Positions 7,614 through 16,685 of a DNA stretch of 64,000 nucleotides are shown piece by piece. The stretch covers positions 1 to 64,000 of the forward strand of contig CALBSG010000161.1 in assembly GCA_937927675.1 (NCBI GenBank). The letters are read 5' to 3'. Origin of the DNA: an uncultured Paracoccaceae bacterium. GTDB lineage: Bacteria > Pseudomonadota > Alphaproteobacteria > Rhodobacterales > Rhodobacteraceae. How positions within the stretch are numbered: the first letter of the stretch is position 1; each line of letters begins with the position of its first letter. The notes under the pieces were generated by a model. The model was not told the origin of the DNA and did not search any database. It was given only the letters and a program-made list of their open reading frames with translations. The translations under genes and the position numbers were made by a program.

Positions 7614-10112
7614 TCACACGGCTTCGATGCGGACGGCACATTTCTTGAAGTCCGTCTGTTTCGAGATGGGATCGGTCGCGTCCAGCGTGACCTTGTTGAT
7701 CAGGCGGCGGGCGTCGAACCACGGCACAAAGACCAGCCCGCGCGGTGGCTTGTTGCGCCCGCGGGTTTCGACGCGCACATGCATTTCTCCGCGGCGCGAG
7801 ACGATCTTTACCTCAGACCCGCGGCGCAGGTTCATCTCTGTCGCGTCATCGGGGTGCATGTAGCACAGCGCCTCGGGAACGGCCTGATGCAGTTCAGGCA
7901 CCCGTTGCGTCATCGACCCGGAATGCCAATGTTCCAGAACGCGCCCGGTGGACAGCCAGAACGGGAATTCGGCATCCGGGCTTTCGGCCGGCGGCTCGTA
8001 GGGCAGAGCAAAGATATTCGCCCGGCCATCCTTGTTACCGTAGAAATGGAAATCCTCGCCGTTCTTGACATAGGGATCGTGTTCGCCGTTGAAGCGCCAG
8101 CGGGTTTCCTTGCCGTCCACCACGGGCCAACGCAGGCCGCGCACCTCGTGATAGGTTTCAAAGGGGGCAAGGTCGTGGCCATGGCCGCGGCCAAAGCTGG
8201 CATATTCTTCGAACAGACCCTTTTGCAGATAGATGCCAAAAGCCTCGGCCTCGGCGTTGTGATAATCGGGGCTGATCTCGGTGGCCGGGAAACGGTCAAC
8301 CTGACCATTGGCATAGAGCACGTCATACAGCGTCTTGCCCTTGTAGGACGGGTTCGCCTCTAGCAGTTCGGCAGGCCAGACCTCATCGGTGGTGAAGCGC
8401 TTGGAAAACTCGACCAATTGCCACAGGTCCGATTTGGCCTCGCCGGGGGCGTCGACCAGTTGGTGCCAGAACTGCGTGCGGCGTTCGGCATTGCCAAAGG
8501 CGCCTTCCTTTTCCACCCACATGGCCGAGGGCAGGATCAGATCGGCGGCCTGACAGGTCACCGTGGGGTAGGCATCCGAGACGACGATAAAGTTGTCGGG
8601 GTTGCGGTAGCCGGGGAAGGTTTCCTGCATCATGTTCGGCGCGGCTTGCATATTGTTGGTGACCTGCACCCAATAGCAGTTGATCTTGCCGTCCTTCAGA
8701 TCGCGGTTTTGCTTGACCGCATGCGAGCCCAGCCAGTCCGGAATCGCCCCAGCGGGCAGTTTCCACAGCTCTTCGGCATGGGCGCGGTGTTCGGGATTTG
8801 TCACCTGCATGTCGGCGGGCAGACGATGCGAGAAGGTGCCAACCTCGCGCGCGGTGCCACAGGCCGAAGGCTGCCCCGTCAGCGAGAAGGGCGAGTTGCC
8901 GGGGGTAGCGATTTTGCCGGTCAACAGGTGGATGTTGTAGATCAGGTTGTTGGCCCAGACCCCGCGCGTGTGCTGGTTGAACCCCATGGTCCACAGCGAC
9001 ATCACCTTCACATTCGGATCGGCATAAAGCGCTGCCAGCTTTTCAAGCTGTTCGGCCGGAACGCCGGTCATCTCCACCGTTTTTTCCAGCGTGTATTCCG
9101 ACACGAAGGCGGCGAATTCCTCAAAGCTCATCGGCTCCGAGACATTGGGATCTTTGGCATTGGCCGCCGCCTGTTCCCGCGGATCTTCTGGGCGCAGGCC
9201 ATAGCCAATGTCGGTGACGCCGCGTTTGAAGTTCACATGTTTGGCGACGAAATCCTGATGTACCGCACCCGATTGGATGATGTGATTGGCGATGTAGTTC
9301 AGGATCGCCAGATCACTTTGCGGTTTGAAGATCACCGGAATATCGGCAAGGTCAAAGCTGCGATGGGTATAGGTGGACAGCACCGCGACCTGCACATGCG
9401 GATGGCTGAAGCGGCGGTCGGTGATGCGGGTCCACAGGATCGGGTGCATCTCGGCCATGTTGGAACCCCACAGCACAAAGGCGTCGGCGTTCTCAAAATC
9501 GTCATAGCAGCCCATCGGCTCATCAATGCCGAAGGTCCGCATGAAACCGGCCACGGCGCTGGCCATGCAGTGCCGCGCGTTGGGGTCGATGTTGTTGGAC
9601 AAAAAGCCCGCCTTCATCAGCTTGGCGGCGGCATAGCCTTCCCAGATCGTCCATTGGCCCGACCCGAACATGCCAATGCCCTTGGGGCCTTTTTCGGCCA
9701 AAGTCTTTTTCCACTTTTCGGCCATCAGATCAAAGGCCTCGTCCCACGAGACAGGCTCAAACTCGCCCTCTTTGTGAAACACCCCGTCCCGTTTGCGCAG
9801 CAAAGGCGTGGTCAGGCGGTCTTCGCCATACATGATCTTGGAAAGGAAATAGCCCTTCACGCAGTTCAGGCCGCGGTTCACCTCGGCCTTGCTGTCGCCA
9901 TGGGTGGCAACCACGCGGCCCGCCTTGGTGGCGACCATGATGGAACAGCCCGTGCCGCAAAAGCGGCAGGCCGCCTTGGACCAGGTCAGCTCTGCCAGAT
10001 CGCGCTCTGCCACAAGGTTTTGGGCCGCTGCCGGAATGGGCAGGCCCGCTGCCGCTGCCGCGGCAATGACGGCCTGCGCCTTGATAACGTCGCGCCGGGT
10101 CATGTCGGTCAT
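7614..10112 (-). CDS. napA: Periplasmic nitrate reductase catalytic subunit NapA
   Basis: This 832-residue molybdopterin enzyme reduces nitrate to nitrite in the periplasm. The N-terminus has a twin-arginine signal (TRRDVIK followed by an Ala-rich stretch, cleavage near residue 30), so it is exported folded. The [4Fe-4S] ligands are visible as C-x2-C-x3-C at 49/52/56 plus Cys84. The molybdenum-ligating cysteine is in ARHCMAS (Cys182). Length and motifs are normal. Its 5' end overlaps napD by 4 bases. NapD would bind this Tat signal during cofactor loading. Confidence 0.98.
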   Translation of the reverse strand: MTDMTRRDVIKAQAVIAAAAAAGLPIPAAAQNLVAERDLAELTWSKAACRFCGTGCSIMVATKAGRVVATHGDSKAEVNRGLNCVKGYFLSKIMYGEDRLTTPLLRKRDGVFHKEGEFEPVSWDEAFDLMAEKWKKTLAEKGPKGIGMFGSGQWTIWEGYAAAKLMKAGFLSNNIDPNARHCMASAVAGFMRTFGIDEPMGCYDDFENADAFVLWGSNMAEMHPILWTRITDRRFSHPHVQVAVLSTYTHRSFDLADIPVIFKPQSDLAILNYIANHIIQSGAVHQDFVAKHVNFKRGVTDIGYGLRPEDPREQAAANAKDPNVSEPMSFEEFAAFVSEYTLEKTVEMTGVPAEQLEKLAALYADPNVKVMSLWTMGFNQHTRGVWANNLIYNIHLLTGKIATPGNSPFSLTGQPSACGTAREVGTFSHRLPADMQVTNPEHRAHAEELWKLPAGAIPDWLGSHAVKQNRDLKDGKINCYWVQVTNNMQAAPNMMQETFPGYRNPDNFIVVSDAYPTVTCQAADLILPSAMWVEKEGAFGNAERRTQFWHQLVDAPGEAKSDLWQLVEFSKRFTTDEVWPAELLEANPSYKGKTLYDVLYANGQVDRFPATEISPDYHNAEAEAFGIYLQKGLFEEYASFGRGHGHDLAPFETYHEVRGLRWPVVDGKETRWRFNGEHDPYVKNGEDFHFYGNKDGRANIFALPYEPPAESPDAEFPFWLSTGRVLEHWHSGSMTQRVPELHQAVPEALCYMHPDDATEMNLRRGSEVKIVSRRGEMHVRVETRGRNKPPRGLVFVPWFDARRLINKVTLDATDPISKQTDFKKCAVRIEAV

Positions 10113-10369
10113 GGGGCAGCTCCTTCTTCGTCATTGAGGGTGTGGTGATAGACAAGCGCGGCACTGGCCACCCCGTCCATGAGTTGCAGGCGCGTCAGCG
10201 TCTCGGCGATGGCCGTTTCGCAGTCTGTCTCCATGACAAGCACCAGTTTGCCCGCCTCGTGCAGCGCGATTTCGGTTTGGGGCAGATCGCGCAGTTGCGC
10301 CATAAGCCCGGCCATCCGCGCGGGGGCGCAGCGCAGCACAAGGCTGGCGATATGGGTTTCGGCGGTCAT
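10109..10369 (-). CDS. napD: NapD chaperone
   Basis: This 86-residue cytoplasmic chaperone binds the NapA Tat signal and controls its export until the molybdenum cofactor is in place. Length, the HIASLV-RC-P start and the ferredoxin-like alternating pattern fit the NapD family. It overlaps napF upstream and napA downstream by 4 bases each, so translation across the three is coupled. Confidence 0.92.
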   Translation of the reverse strand: MTAETHIASLVLRCAPARMAGLMAQLRDLPQTEIALHEAGKLVLVMETDCETAIAETLTRLQLMDGVASAALVYHHTLNDEEGAAP

Positions 10370-10860
10370 GCGGCAGTCTCCGTCATGCGGGCATCGTGCA
10401 GGGTCAGGCTTGCGGTCGGACAGCTGGGCAAGCAGGCGGCGCAGCCTGTGCAGGCTTCGGCATTTATGGTGATGGCCCCCACCGGGCGTACGCGCAGGTC
10501 AAAGCGCAGCGCAGCGGTGTCACAGGCATCGGTGCAGACCCGGCAGGCGATGCCCGCGTGCAGCAAGCAACCTGCTCCAATTTCCACGGTGACAGGCCAA
10601 GGCCGTTCGGTCACATCGGCAAAAACGCCCACAGTGCAGGCCGAGGCGCAATCGCCACAGAAGGTACATTCCCGCCCGCCAAACCGGATCCGGGGAAGCC
10701 CTCCGCTCATGTCAATGATGCCTTCTCCGCAGGCCCGCGCGCAGTCGCCACAGCGGGTGCAAAGCGCAGCAAGCCGCGCCTCGACGGTCCAAGGCGGGCG
10801 GAACTCCGGTGCGGGTTTTGCAATCCGCCCGGTCAGCAGCTGGCGGCGGGACGGGTTCAT
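10366..10860 (-). CDS. napF: NapF ferredoxin-type protein
   Basis: This 164-residue cytoplasmic iron-sulfur protein is thought to assist NapA maturation. Clusters of cysteines are visible as C-x2-C-x2-C-x3-C blocks: CTRCGDCARAC, CTFCGDCASAC and CTGCAACLPSC. A fourth, less regular C-x2-C-x3-C lies in between. It has no signal peptide. It is second in the operon after napE, with a 9-base gap. Confidence 0.95.
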   Translation of the reverse strand: MNPSRRQLLTGRIAKPAPEFRPPWTVEARLAALCTRCGDCARACGEGIIDMSGGLPRIRFGGRECTFCGDCASACTVGVFADVTERPWPVTVEIGAGCLLHAGIACRVCTDACDTAALRFDLRVRPVGAITINAEACTGCAACLPSCPTASLTLHDARMTETAA

Positions 10861-10869
10861 CGCTCCACC

Positions 10870-11028
10870 TCAGCCCGTCGGAGGGCCGAAATACATCTGG
10901 CTCAACCAGATGACGAGACCAAGCGTCCCAACCCCGGCAAAGGCCAGCGCAGGGGCAAGAAACACCGCAAGGATCACAAACGCATTGCGCTCCTCGGCCT
11001 TGCTGGGCAGTTCGGACGGTTCCGACAT
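10870..11028 (-). CDS. napE: NapE small membrane protein
   Basis: This 52-residue protein has a charged N-terminus (about 15 residues), then one long hydrophobic helix (about residues 16-45) ending in a W-SQM-FGPP tail, as in NapE. Its role in periplasmic nitrate reduction is not established. It is the first gene of the nap operon, 88 bases downstream of an FNR-type box. The identification rests on size, topology, position and the conserved tail. Confidence 0.85.
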   Translation of the reverse strand: MSEPSELPSKAEERNAFVILAVFLAPALAFAGVGTLGLVIWLSQMYFGPPTG

Positions 11029-11115
11029 GGCTGGCTTCACCTCGCGCGATCAGGGGCCGGGGGCTGATCTGGCCCCCAATCATCTCAGGGCTAATGCGAT
11101 GGCGAAGAGTCGTCT

Positions 11116-11129
11116 TTGACTCAAATCAA
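11116..11129 (-). promoter_or_regulatory. FNR/CRP-type box upstream of nap
   Basis: TTGAC-N4-ATCAA is one base from the FNR/FnrL consensus TTGAT-N4-ATCAA. Its centre is about 94 bases upstream of napE. On the minus strand CATTAG (11096-11091) could serve as a -10 for a start near 11081, placing the box near -41.5, the class II activation position. This predicts low-oxygen or nitrogen-oxide control of nap. Confidence 0.6.
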
Positions 11130-11262
11130 GCAGCGAATATCCTTTGAGGCGATACTGGGGGACAAATGAACATTGTCCTGCCCCTTTCTTCTGGTTCGGT
11201 CCGTCGCGGGTCGGATGGTTTCAGGCCCAGTCATCGCGACAAATGGCTATCAATCGCCCCGG

Positions 11263-11274
11263 AATGGTATAAAG
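11263..11274 (+). promoter_or_regulatory. Shared 12-base motif before SDR 1
   Basis: AATGGTATAAAG lies 8 bases before the SDR start at 11283. The identical 12-mer occurs before the second SDR at 12797-12808. It contains a TATAAA that could be a -10 element, in which case this transcript would be nearly leaderless. It is a candidate binding site or promoter core for the GntR regulator encoded between the two SDR genes. Confidence 0.45.
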
Positions 11275-11282
11275 TTCAGCCC

Positions 11283-12047
11283 ATGAAACGCTTAGAAAAT
11301 CGATCTGTTCTTATCACGGGCGGTGCGCGTGGCGGCGGTGCCGCAAGCGCGCGGCTGTTCTTGGCCGAGGGGGCGCGGGTTTTCGTCGTTGACCGCGACG
11401 GGCATGCGCTGACCGCCTTGCAGCAAGATTTGGCGAAAACGGGCGCCGAACTTGGGATCGTCTGCGCCGATGTTTCGACCCCTGCCGGGGCCGAAGCGGC
11501 CTTTGCCGCGGCGAACCACTTTCTTGGCAAGATCGACATTCTGTTCAATCATGCGGGCATCATTCTGGTAAAACCCTTCTTGGAATGCACCCTGGCCGAA
11601 TGGGATGAGTTGATGGATAACAACGCCAAATCGGCCTTTCTGATGACGCGGCTTGTGCTGCCGCAGATGCTGGAACGCGGCAAGGGGACGCTGATTTTCA
11701 CCTCGACCACAGGGGTCCGCGCCGCCACCCATCTTGAGGCGCTTTATTGCGCGTCAAAAGCGGCGATGCACCAAATGGCGCGGGCGATTGCGGCGGAATA
11801 TCGCGATCAGGGCATTCGCAGCAACCTGATCTGCCCCAGCTTTGTGCGCACCCAGCACGGCGAACATGAGATCAGCCAACTGCGCAGCTATGGCGTTCTG
11901 GCCTCGGAAAGCGATGTGAACGTGATGCAGGGCCGCATTTGCGAACCTGAGGAAGTGGCGGAGGTGGCGCTGTTTCTTGCCTCGGATGCCTCAAGCTTTA
12001 TCAATGGGGCCGAAATCTTCGTCGACAACACCTTTACGGCGGTCTGA
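11283..12047 (+). CDS. Short-chain dehydrogenase/reductase 1
   Basis: This 254-residue classical SDR is a cytosolic NAD(P)-dependent oxidoreductase of an alcohol/ketone pair. Motifs: cofactor-binding TGGARGGG at 12-19, NHAG at 89-92, a Ser/Thr at 141-142, and YCASK with Tyr155 and Lys159. The start at 11283 was chosen because it places the glycine-rich motif at the usual distance; an upstream in-frame start at 11166 adds 39 residues lacking SDR similarity. A GntR regulator starts 2 bases after its stop, and a paralogous SDR plus a betaine-type importer follow. The substrate is therefore probably a quaternary amine or its degradation product, but nothing in the sequence fixes it. Confidence 0.88.
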   Translation: MKRLENRSVLITGGARGGGAASARLFLAEGARVFVVDRDGHALTALQQDLAKTGAELGIVCADVSTPAGAEAAFAAANHFLGKIDILFNHAGIILVKPFLECTLAEWDELMDNNAKSAFLMTRLVLPQMLERGKGTLIFTSTTGVRAATHLEALYCASKAAMHQMARAIAAEYRDQGIRSNLICPSFVRTQHGEHEISQLRSYGVLASESDVNVMQGRICEPEEVAEVALFLASDASSFINGAEIFVDNTFTAV

Positions 12048-12049
12048 AG

Positions 12050-12748
12050 ATGCTTTGGGGCCTTAGACCGTTGGAACCGCGCGCGACTTATGGCCTGGCT
12101 GTTGACCAGATCAAGCGGCAGATCCATGCCGGGCTTTTGTTGCCCGAAGAACGGCTGCCAGCGGAACGCCAGCTGTCCGACAGCTTTGGCATCAGCCGCG
12201 TCACCCTGCGCGAGGCCCTGCGGGTGCTGGAAGAAAGCGAATATATCCATGTGCGCCGTGGCGCGCAGGGCGGGCCGTTTGTGTCTGACGCCGATCGGCT
12301 GTCCACCTTGGCGCTGCGCCGCATCTCGCGCGCGCCTGCAGCCACCATGCGGGTCACCGAATACCTGACCATCACCCTGACGGCAGCGGCGGGATTCGCG
12401 GCTGAACGGCGCAACCCGGCCGATCTGAAACGCTTGCGCGAGGCCTTGTCGCTGATGTCGGCGGCCAATGACGGCCCTTTGCGCAAACAGGCTGAAACCT
12501 TGTTCCTGCTGGCGGTATCTGACGCCTCGCGCAACCCGCTTTTGGCGCGCGGGGTCGAAGATGCGCTGGCCGAACTGTTTCTGCCCTATCGAAATTTTGC
12601 CCCATCGCCCCTTTCGGCTGTCGAGCCCTATTCCGCACTCTTGGCGGCCATTGAAGGGGAAAACCACGCCCGCGCCACCACGGCGATGGAGGCGTTGAAC
12701 CAAACCCTCTGGGGAAAAATCCGCGAGATCACACGCTCCGCCGCCTGA
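12050..12748 (+). CDS. GntR-family regulator (FadR-like)
   Basis: This 232-residue transcription factor has an N-terminal winged helix: a typical LPAERQLSDSFGISRVTLREALR-LEE recognition region around residues 36-65, then a GGPFVS wing. The C-terminal all-helical effector domain is of the FadR/FCD type. It is encoded between two paralogous SDR genes, each preceded by the 12-mer AATGGTATAAAG, which is a plausible operator. The ligand is unknown but probably relates to the SDR or transporter substrate. Confidence 0.88.
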   Translation: MLWGLRPLEPRATYGLAVDQIKRQIHAGLLLPEERLPAERQLSDSFGISRVTLREALRVLEESEYIHVRRGAQGGPFVSDADRLSTLALRRISRAPAATMRVTEYLTITLTAAAGFAAERRNPADLKRLREALSLMSAANDGPLRKQAETLFLLAVSDASRNPLLARGVEDALAELFLPYRNFAPSPLSAVEPYSALLAAIEGENHARATTAMEALNQTLWGKIREITRSAA

Positions 12749-12796
12749 CGGAGAAGGCAGGGCGAAAAACCCGCTTGACAGTGGCGTGTCGGATGT

Positions 12797-12819
12797 AATG
12801 GTATAAAGAGCAGACCATT
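12797..12819 (+). promoter_or_regulatory. Inverted repeat before SDR 2, candidate GntR operator
   Basis: AATGGT and ACCATT are perfect inverted arms separated by 11 bases. The left arm is the start of the 12-mer AATGGTATAAAG also found before SDR 1. A TTGACA at 12775-12780 lies upstream, but 21 bases from the TATAAA, which is too far for a standard promoter. The exact promoter is therefore unsure. Confidence 0.4.
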
Positions 12820-12841
12820 GATCCATGCCATCGGAGGCACC

Positions 12842-13648
12842 ATGAAAGATCAGCACCGTCCTCTTGCCCGTGTTCCGCTTGTTGGACGTTTGGCTGGGAA
12901 AATCGCCGTCATCACCGGTGGGGCGAATGGCATGGGGCGTGCGGCGGTACAGATGTTTGCCGAAGCGGGCGCAAAGGTTGCCGTGCTGGACATTGCCGCC
13001 GCCGCAGGCCGGGAATTGGAGGCCGAACAAACCGCGCTTGGCCGCGACGTGATGTTTGTCGAAACCGATGTCACACAAACCGCCGCCGTCCGTGCCGCCT
13101 TGTCCAAGGTGACGGCCGCTTGGGGGCCGATCAACACGCTGTTCAGCCATGCCGGCACCATCATCGTCAAACCGCTGCACGAATCCACCGATGAAGATTA
13201 CGACCGCCTGATGGCAATCAACGTGCGTTCGGCCTTCATCGTTTGCCGTGAGGTGGTCGCACAGATGCGGGAAACCGGCGGCGGTTCTGTCGTCATCACC
13301 TCCTCGATCGGCGGTGAGAAGGGGTTCGCGCTGGAAAGCCTTTACTGCATGACCAAGAGCGCGGTGCTGCAACTGGCCCGGTCGATCGCTGTCGAATACC
13401 GCGATGAAGGCATCCGCGCCAATGCCGTCTGTCCAGGCTTTGTGAAAACCGCCCATGGGCTGCGCGAAATCGATGAGCTGGACGGCTTGGGCCAAAGCTG
13501 GAGCGAGAGCAGCCTTCACTCTGTTCAAGGCCGACTCTGTGAGCCCGAAGAAGTGGCCGCCGCGGCCCTGTGGCTTTGCTCGGACGAGGCAAGCTTTGTG
13601 AATGGCACAGCCGTTTATGTCGATAACGGCTGGTATGCCAAAGGGTGA
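12842..13648 (+). CDS. Short-chain dehydrogenase/reductase 2
   Basis: This 268-residue classical SDR is paralogous to SDR 1 (shared CEPEEVA, YRD-GIR-N and C-terminal SFVNG-VDN blocks). Motifs: TGGANGMG at 25-32, SHAG at 102-105 (the family's NNAG with Ser for the first Asn), Ser154/155, and YCMTK with Tyr168 and Lys172. The start at ATG 12842 has a GGAGG six bases before it; an in-frame ATG at 12818 lacks one. The gene for an ABC substrate-binding protein begins 34 bases downstream, so it is probably the first gene of an SDR-importer operon. Substrate unknown. Confidence 0.88.
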   Translation: MKDQHRPLARVPLVGRLAGKIAVITGGANGMGRAAVQMFAEAGAKVAVLDIAAAAGRELEAEQTALGRDVMFVETDVTQTAAVRAALSKVTAAWGPINTLFSHAGTIIVKPLHESTDEDYDRLMAINVRSAFIVCREVVAQMRETGGGSVVITSSIGGEKGFALESLYCMTKSAVLQLARSIAVEYRDEGIRANAVCPGFVKTAHGLREIDELDGLGQSWSESSLHSVQGRLCEPEEVAAAALWLCSDEASFVNGTAVYVDNGWYAKG

Positions 13649-13682
13649 CCCCCAAGATTATGATAAAAAAGGAGAAACAGGG

Positions 13683-14642
13683 ATGGCAAAAATGAAGACA
13701 ATGATCCTGACTGGCACCGCCGCACTGCTGATCGGTGGTTCCGCGCAGGCGTTCGAGCCGGAATCGGACCAGCCGATCAAGCTGATGCAGGCCGATTGGA
13801 CCTCGATGCTGGTGCATACCGAAATCCTCAACATCGTTCTGTCGACCTATGGCTACACCGTGGAAAAGGTGATTGCCGATGACAGCGCGCGCTACCCCGG
13901 CTTTGAATCCGGCGATCTGACGATTGCGCTAGAAACCTGGCAGACCACGCAGGACAAGGCGTTCAATGCCTCGGTCGGGACGGGCAAGGTGCTGGACATG
14001 GGCGAGCTTGGCCCCCATGCCCGCGAGGATTGGTGGTATCCGGCCTATATGGCCGAGCTTTGCCCCGGCCTGCCGGATTGGACCGCGCTGAAATCCTGCG
14101 CCGAGGCCTTTGCCGCGCCGGAAACCGCACCGAAAGGGCGTTATCTTGGCGCGCCGGTCGCATGGGGTGGCTTTGACGAAGAGCGTATTCAAGCGCTGGA
14201 TCTGCCCTTTGAGGTGGTCCACGCCGGCACCGATGCGGCTATGTTCGCCGAGCTGAAATCGGCCTACGAACGCAAGGCGCCGATCATGCTGTGGGTCTAT
14301 GAACCGCATTGGGCGCCGTCGGTGTTCGAGGGGGCTTTCGTTGAATTCCCGCCCTATGAGGACGCCTGTTATGCCGATCCGGCATGGGGTTTGAACCCCA
14401 ACGCCGCGCATGACTGCGGCAAGCCCCAAGGCTGGATCAAAAAGATGGCTTGGGCCGAGGGCGAAAAGATCTGGCCCTGCGCCTATGACATCGTGCGCAA
14501 GTTCACCATGGACGGCGATGAAGTGGGCAAGCTGGTCTACGAAGTCGATGTGAATGGCCGTTCGGTGGAAGATGTGGCCATGGAATGGGCCACCGCGAAC
14601 GAAGCCAAATGGCGCGAATGGTCGGCCTGCGCGGCAAACTGA
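13683..14642 (+). CDS. ABC substrate-binding protein, betaine/TMAO type
   Basis: This 319-residue periplasmic protein of the OpuAC/ProX (glycine betaine, choline, TMAO) family has a signal peptide ending AQA near residue 22. The mature part is rich in Trp and Tyr (for example DWWYPAY, WVYEPHWAPS), as expected of aromatic cages that hold trimethylammonium groups, and has several cysteines that could form disulfides. A GGAG lies 8 bases before ATG 13683. Permease and ATPase genes follow. Candidate ligands are glycine betaine, choline, carnitine or TMAO; sequence inspection cannot choose. Confidence 0.85.
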   Translation: MAKMKTMILTGTAALLIGGSAQAFEPESDQPIKLMQADWTSMLVHTEILNIVLSTYGYTVEKVIADDSARYPGFESGDLTIALETWQTTQDKAFNASVGTGKVLDMGELGPHAREDWWYPAYMAELCPGLPDWTALKSCAEAFAAPETAPKGRYLGAPVAWGGFDEERIQALDLPFEVVHAGTDAAMFAELKSAYERKAPIMLWVYEPHWAPSVFEGAFVEFPPYEDACYADPAWGLNPNAAHDCGKPQGWIKKMAWAEGEKIWPCAYDIVRKFTMDGDEVGKLVYEVDVNGRSVEDVAMEWATANEAKWREWSACAAN

Positions 14643-14699
14643 TCGTCAAATTGATCGATGTGGGGCGCCGGTTCGCTGGCGCCCAAATCTTCCTGAAGG

Positions 14700-16685
14700 A
14701 TGACTTGCAAGATGGCATCTGACGCGCTGCGCGGCAAAGGCTTTGGCTGGGTCTATGGGGCCGCCTCTGTGGTGGTCTTTTTGGCGGTTTCGATCTTGGT
14801 GTTGCCATCGGACTTTGCGGGCAGCCCCAATGCCCCATGGCTGGGTGTTGCGGCTTGGGTCGATCGGGCAATGACTTGGCTCGTGCGTGACGCGAGCATC
14901 GGCGGGCTTGCGCTGTCGGATCTGACCCGTGCCTTGGCCGCCGCCGCCCAAGCCCCGATTGAGGCGATGCAAAAGGTCTTGGCCGAAGGCTGGGTCACTG
15001 GCGCCGGGTTTAACAAAACCCAAATCTTGCCACCGATGAGCTGGCTTGGCCTGACACTGGGCTGCGCCTTTGTCGCCTATCGGTTGGCCGGACCGGCCCT
15101 TGCCATCTTTGCTGTGGTTTCAGGGCTTTATCTGGCGTCCTTCGGTCTTTGGATCTCGGCGATGATGACGCTGGCATCGGTGCTGTTCTGTGTGCTGGTG
15201 GCGCTTCTTCTGGGGCTGGCATTGGGCATCCGGGCGCATCGCGCCCCTCATATCGAGCCGGTTGTGCGGGCGATCATGAACGTCATGCAGACGGTGCCGA
15301 TCTTTTCTTATCTGTTGCCCACGCTTTTGTTGTTCGGCTACGGCCCGAGTGCGGCGCTTTTCGCCACGGTGGCCTATGCCATGCCGCCCATGGTGCATGC
15401 GACGGTCCTCGCCTTGCAAGCGGTGCCATCTGACACGCTGGATCTGGCGCGGATGACCGGGTGCAGCCGGCGTCAGACGCTGTGGCGGGTTGAACTGCCG
15501 GTTGCCATGCCGCGGCTGGCGATCGGGTTGAACCAAGTTGTCATGATGACGCTGAACATGGTGATTATTGCCTCGATGATCGGCGCGGGCGGGCTTGGCT
15601 ATGATGTGCTGCGCGCCCTGCGGCGACTGGATTTCGGGGCGGCCTTTGAGGCGGGCATGGCGATTGTGGTCTTGGCCGTCTTGCTGGACCGCATGACCCA
15701 AGCCATGGCACGGCGGCAGTCAGCGGGAACCACCGGGACGTCGGGCCTTCGCACCGGGATCATTCTGGCGGGGCTGGTGATCGTGCCGACCTTGGCAAGC
15801 CTTGCCGTTCCGGCTTTGGCCCTCTGGCCCAAAGCGGCCACGCTGAGCATCGCCCAGCCGCTGAATGATGCGGTCTCCTATATCAACCAACGTTTCTTTG
15901 ACCCCTTGGACAGCCTGCGGACCTTTGCGCTGCTCAAGTTGATGAACCCGTTCCGTGACGCGTTGCAGATGTTGCCTTGGCCACTGGCGATTTCGGCCGT
16001 GGCGGTTCTCGCCGGTTGGCTTGGCGGACGCGGTGCGGCGTTTTCGGTTTTTGCCATGGGGCTTTTCGTCGTCGTCACCGGCTATTGGTCGGCCACCATG
16101 GGTTCGCTCTATCTGACAATTCTGGCGGTTCTTCTGTCGCTCGCGCTGGGCTTTCCCTTTGGGATCTGGGTTGCGGCAAAGCCCCGGATGCAACAGGGGG
16201 TTCAACTGCTGCTGGACACGCTGCAGACCCTGCCGACGCTGGTTTATCTGTTGCCCGCGGTCATGCTGTTTCGCAACGGTGACTTCTCGGCCCTTATTGC
16301 GATCGTGTCCTATTCGGTCGCCCCGGCCGTGCGCTACGCCATCGACGGCATGCGCCATGTGCCGCCCGAACGGGTCGAGGCCGCGGCCATGGCGGGCTGT
16401 TCGAAATGGCAAACCTTCCGCTATGTGCGCCTGCCTGCGGCGCTGCCCACCTTGCTTTTGGGGGTCAACCAGACCGTCATGATGGCCTTGTCCATGCTGG
16501 TGATCGCGGCCCTTGTTGGCACACGTGAATTGGGTCAGCAGGTGTTCACATCCCTGTCGCAAGGCCTTGCTGGCCCCGGCATCGTGGCGGGCCTTTGTGT
16601 CGCCTGTCTCGCCCTTATCATCGATACGCTTTTGAAAGCCGCCGCTGCGCGCGCGGTGCAACGCAACGGGGTCGCCCATGACTAA
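14700..16685 (+). CDS. Fused double-permease ABC transporter subunit, betaine/TMAO type
   Basis: This 661-residue inner-membrane protein is built of two ProW-type permease halves in one chain. Each half has a set of hydrophobic helices and its own EAA-type cytoplasmic loop: VPSDTLDLARMTGCSRRQT in the first half (about residue 242) and VPPERVEAAAMAGCSKWQT in the second (about residue 555). Most ProW homologues form a dimer of single-domain chains, so this chain should supply the whole pore. The start may be ATG 14700 or ATG 14712; neither has clearly better ribosome-binding spacing. The ATPase gene overlaps its 3' end by 8 bases. Confidence 0.88.
   Translation: MTCKMASDALRGKGFGWVYGAASVVVFLAVSILVLPSDFAGSPNAPWLGVAAWVDRAMTWLVRDASIGGLALSDLTRALAAAAQAPIEAMQKVLAEGWVTGAGFNKTQILPPMSWLGLTLGCAFVAYRLAGPALAIFAVVSGLYLASFGLWISAMMTLASVLFCVLVALLLGLALGIRAHRAPHIEPVVRAIMNVMQTVPIFSYLLPTLLLFGYGPSAALFATVAYAMPPMVHATVLALQAVPSDTLDLARMTGCSRRQTLWRVELPVAMPRLAIGLNQVVMMTLNMVIIASMIGAGGLGYDVLRALRRLDFGAAFEAGMAIVVLAVLLDRMTQAMARRQSAGTTGTSGLRTGIILAGLVIVPTLASLAVPALALWPKAATLSIAQPLNDAVSYINQRFFDPLDSLRTFALLKLMNPFRDALQMLPWPLAISAVAVLAGWLGGRGAAFSVFAMGLFVVVTGYWSATMGSLYLTILAVLLSLALGFPFGIWVAAKPRMQQGVQLLLDTLQTLPTLVYLLPAVMLFRNGDFSALIAIVSYSVAPAVRYAIDGMRHVPPERVEAAAMAGCSKWQTFRYVRLPAALPTLLLGVNQTVMMALSMLVIAALVGTRELGQQVFTSLSQGLAGPGIVAGLCVACLALIIDTLLKAAAARAVQRNGVAHD

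Noticed and set aside
11888..13528. Minus-strand frame of 546 codons across SDR and GntR genes
   Set aside because: High-GC antisense shadow of three well-supported plus-strand genes.
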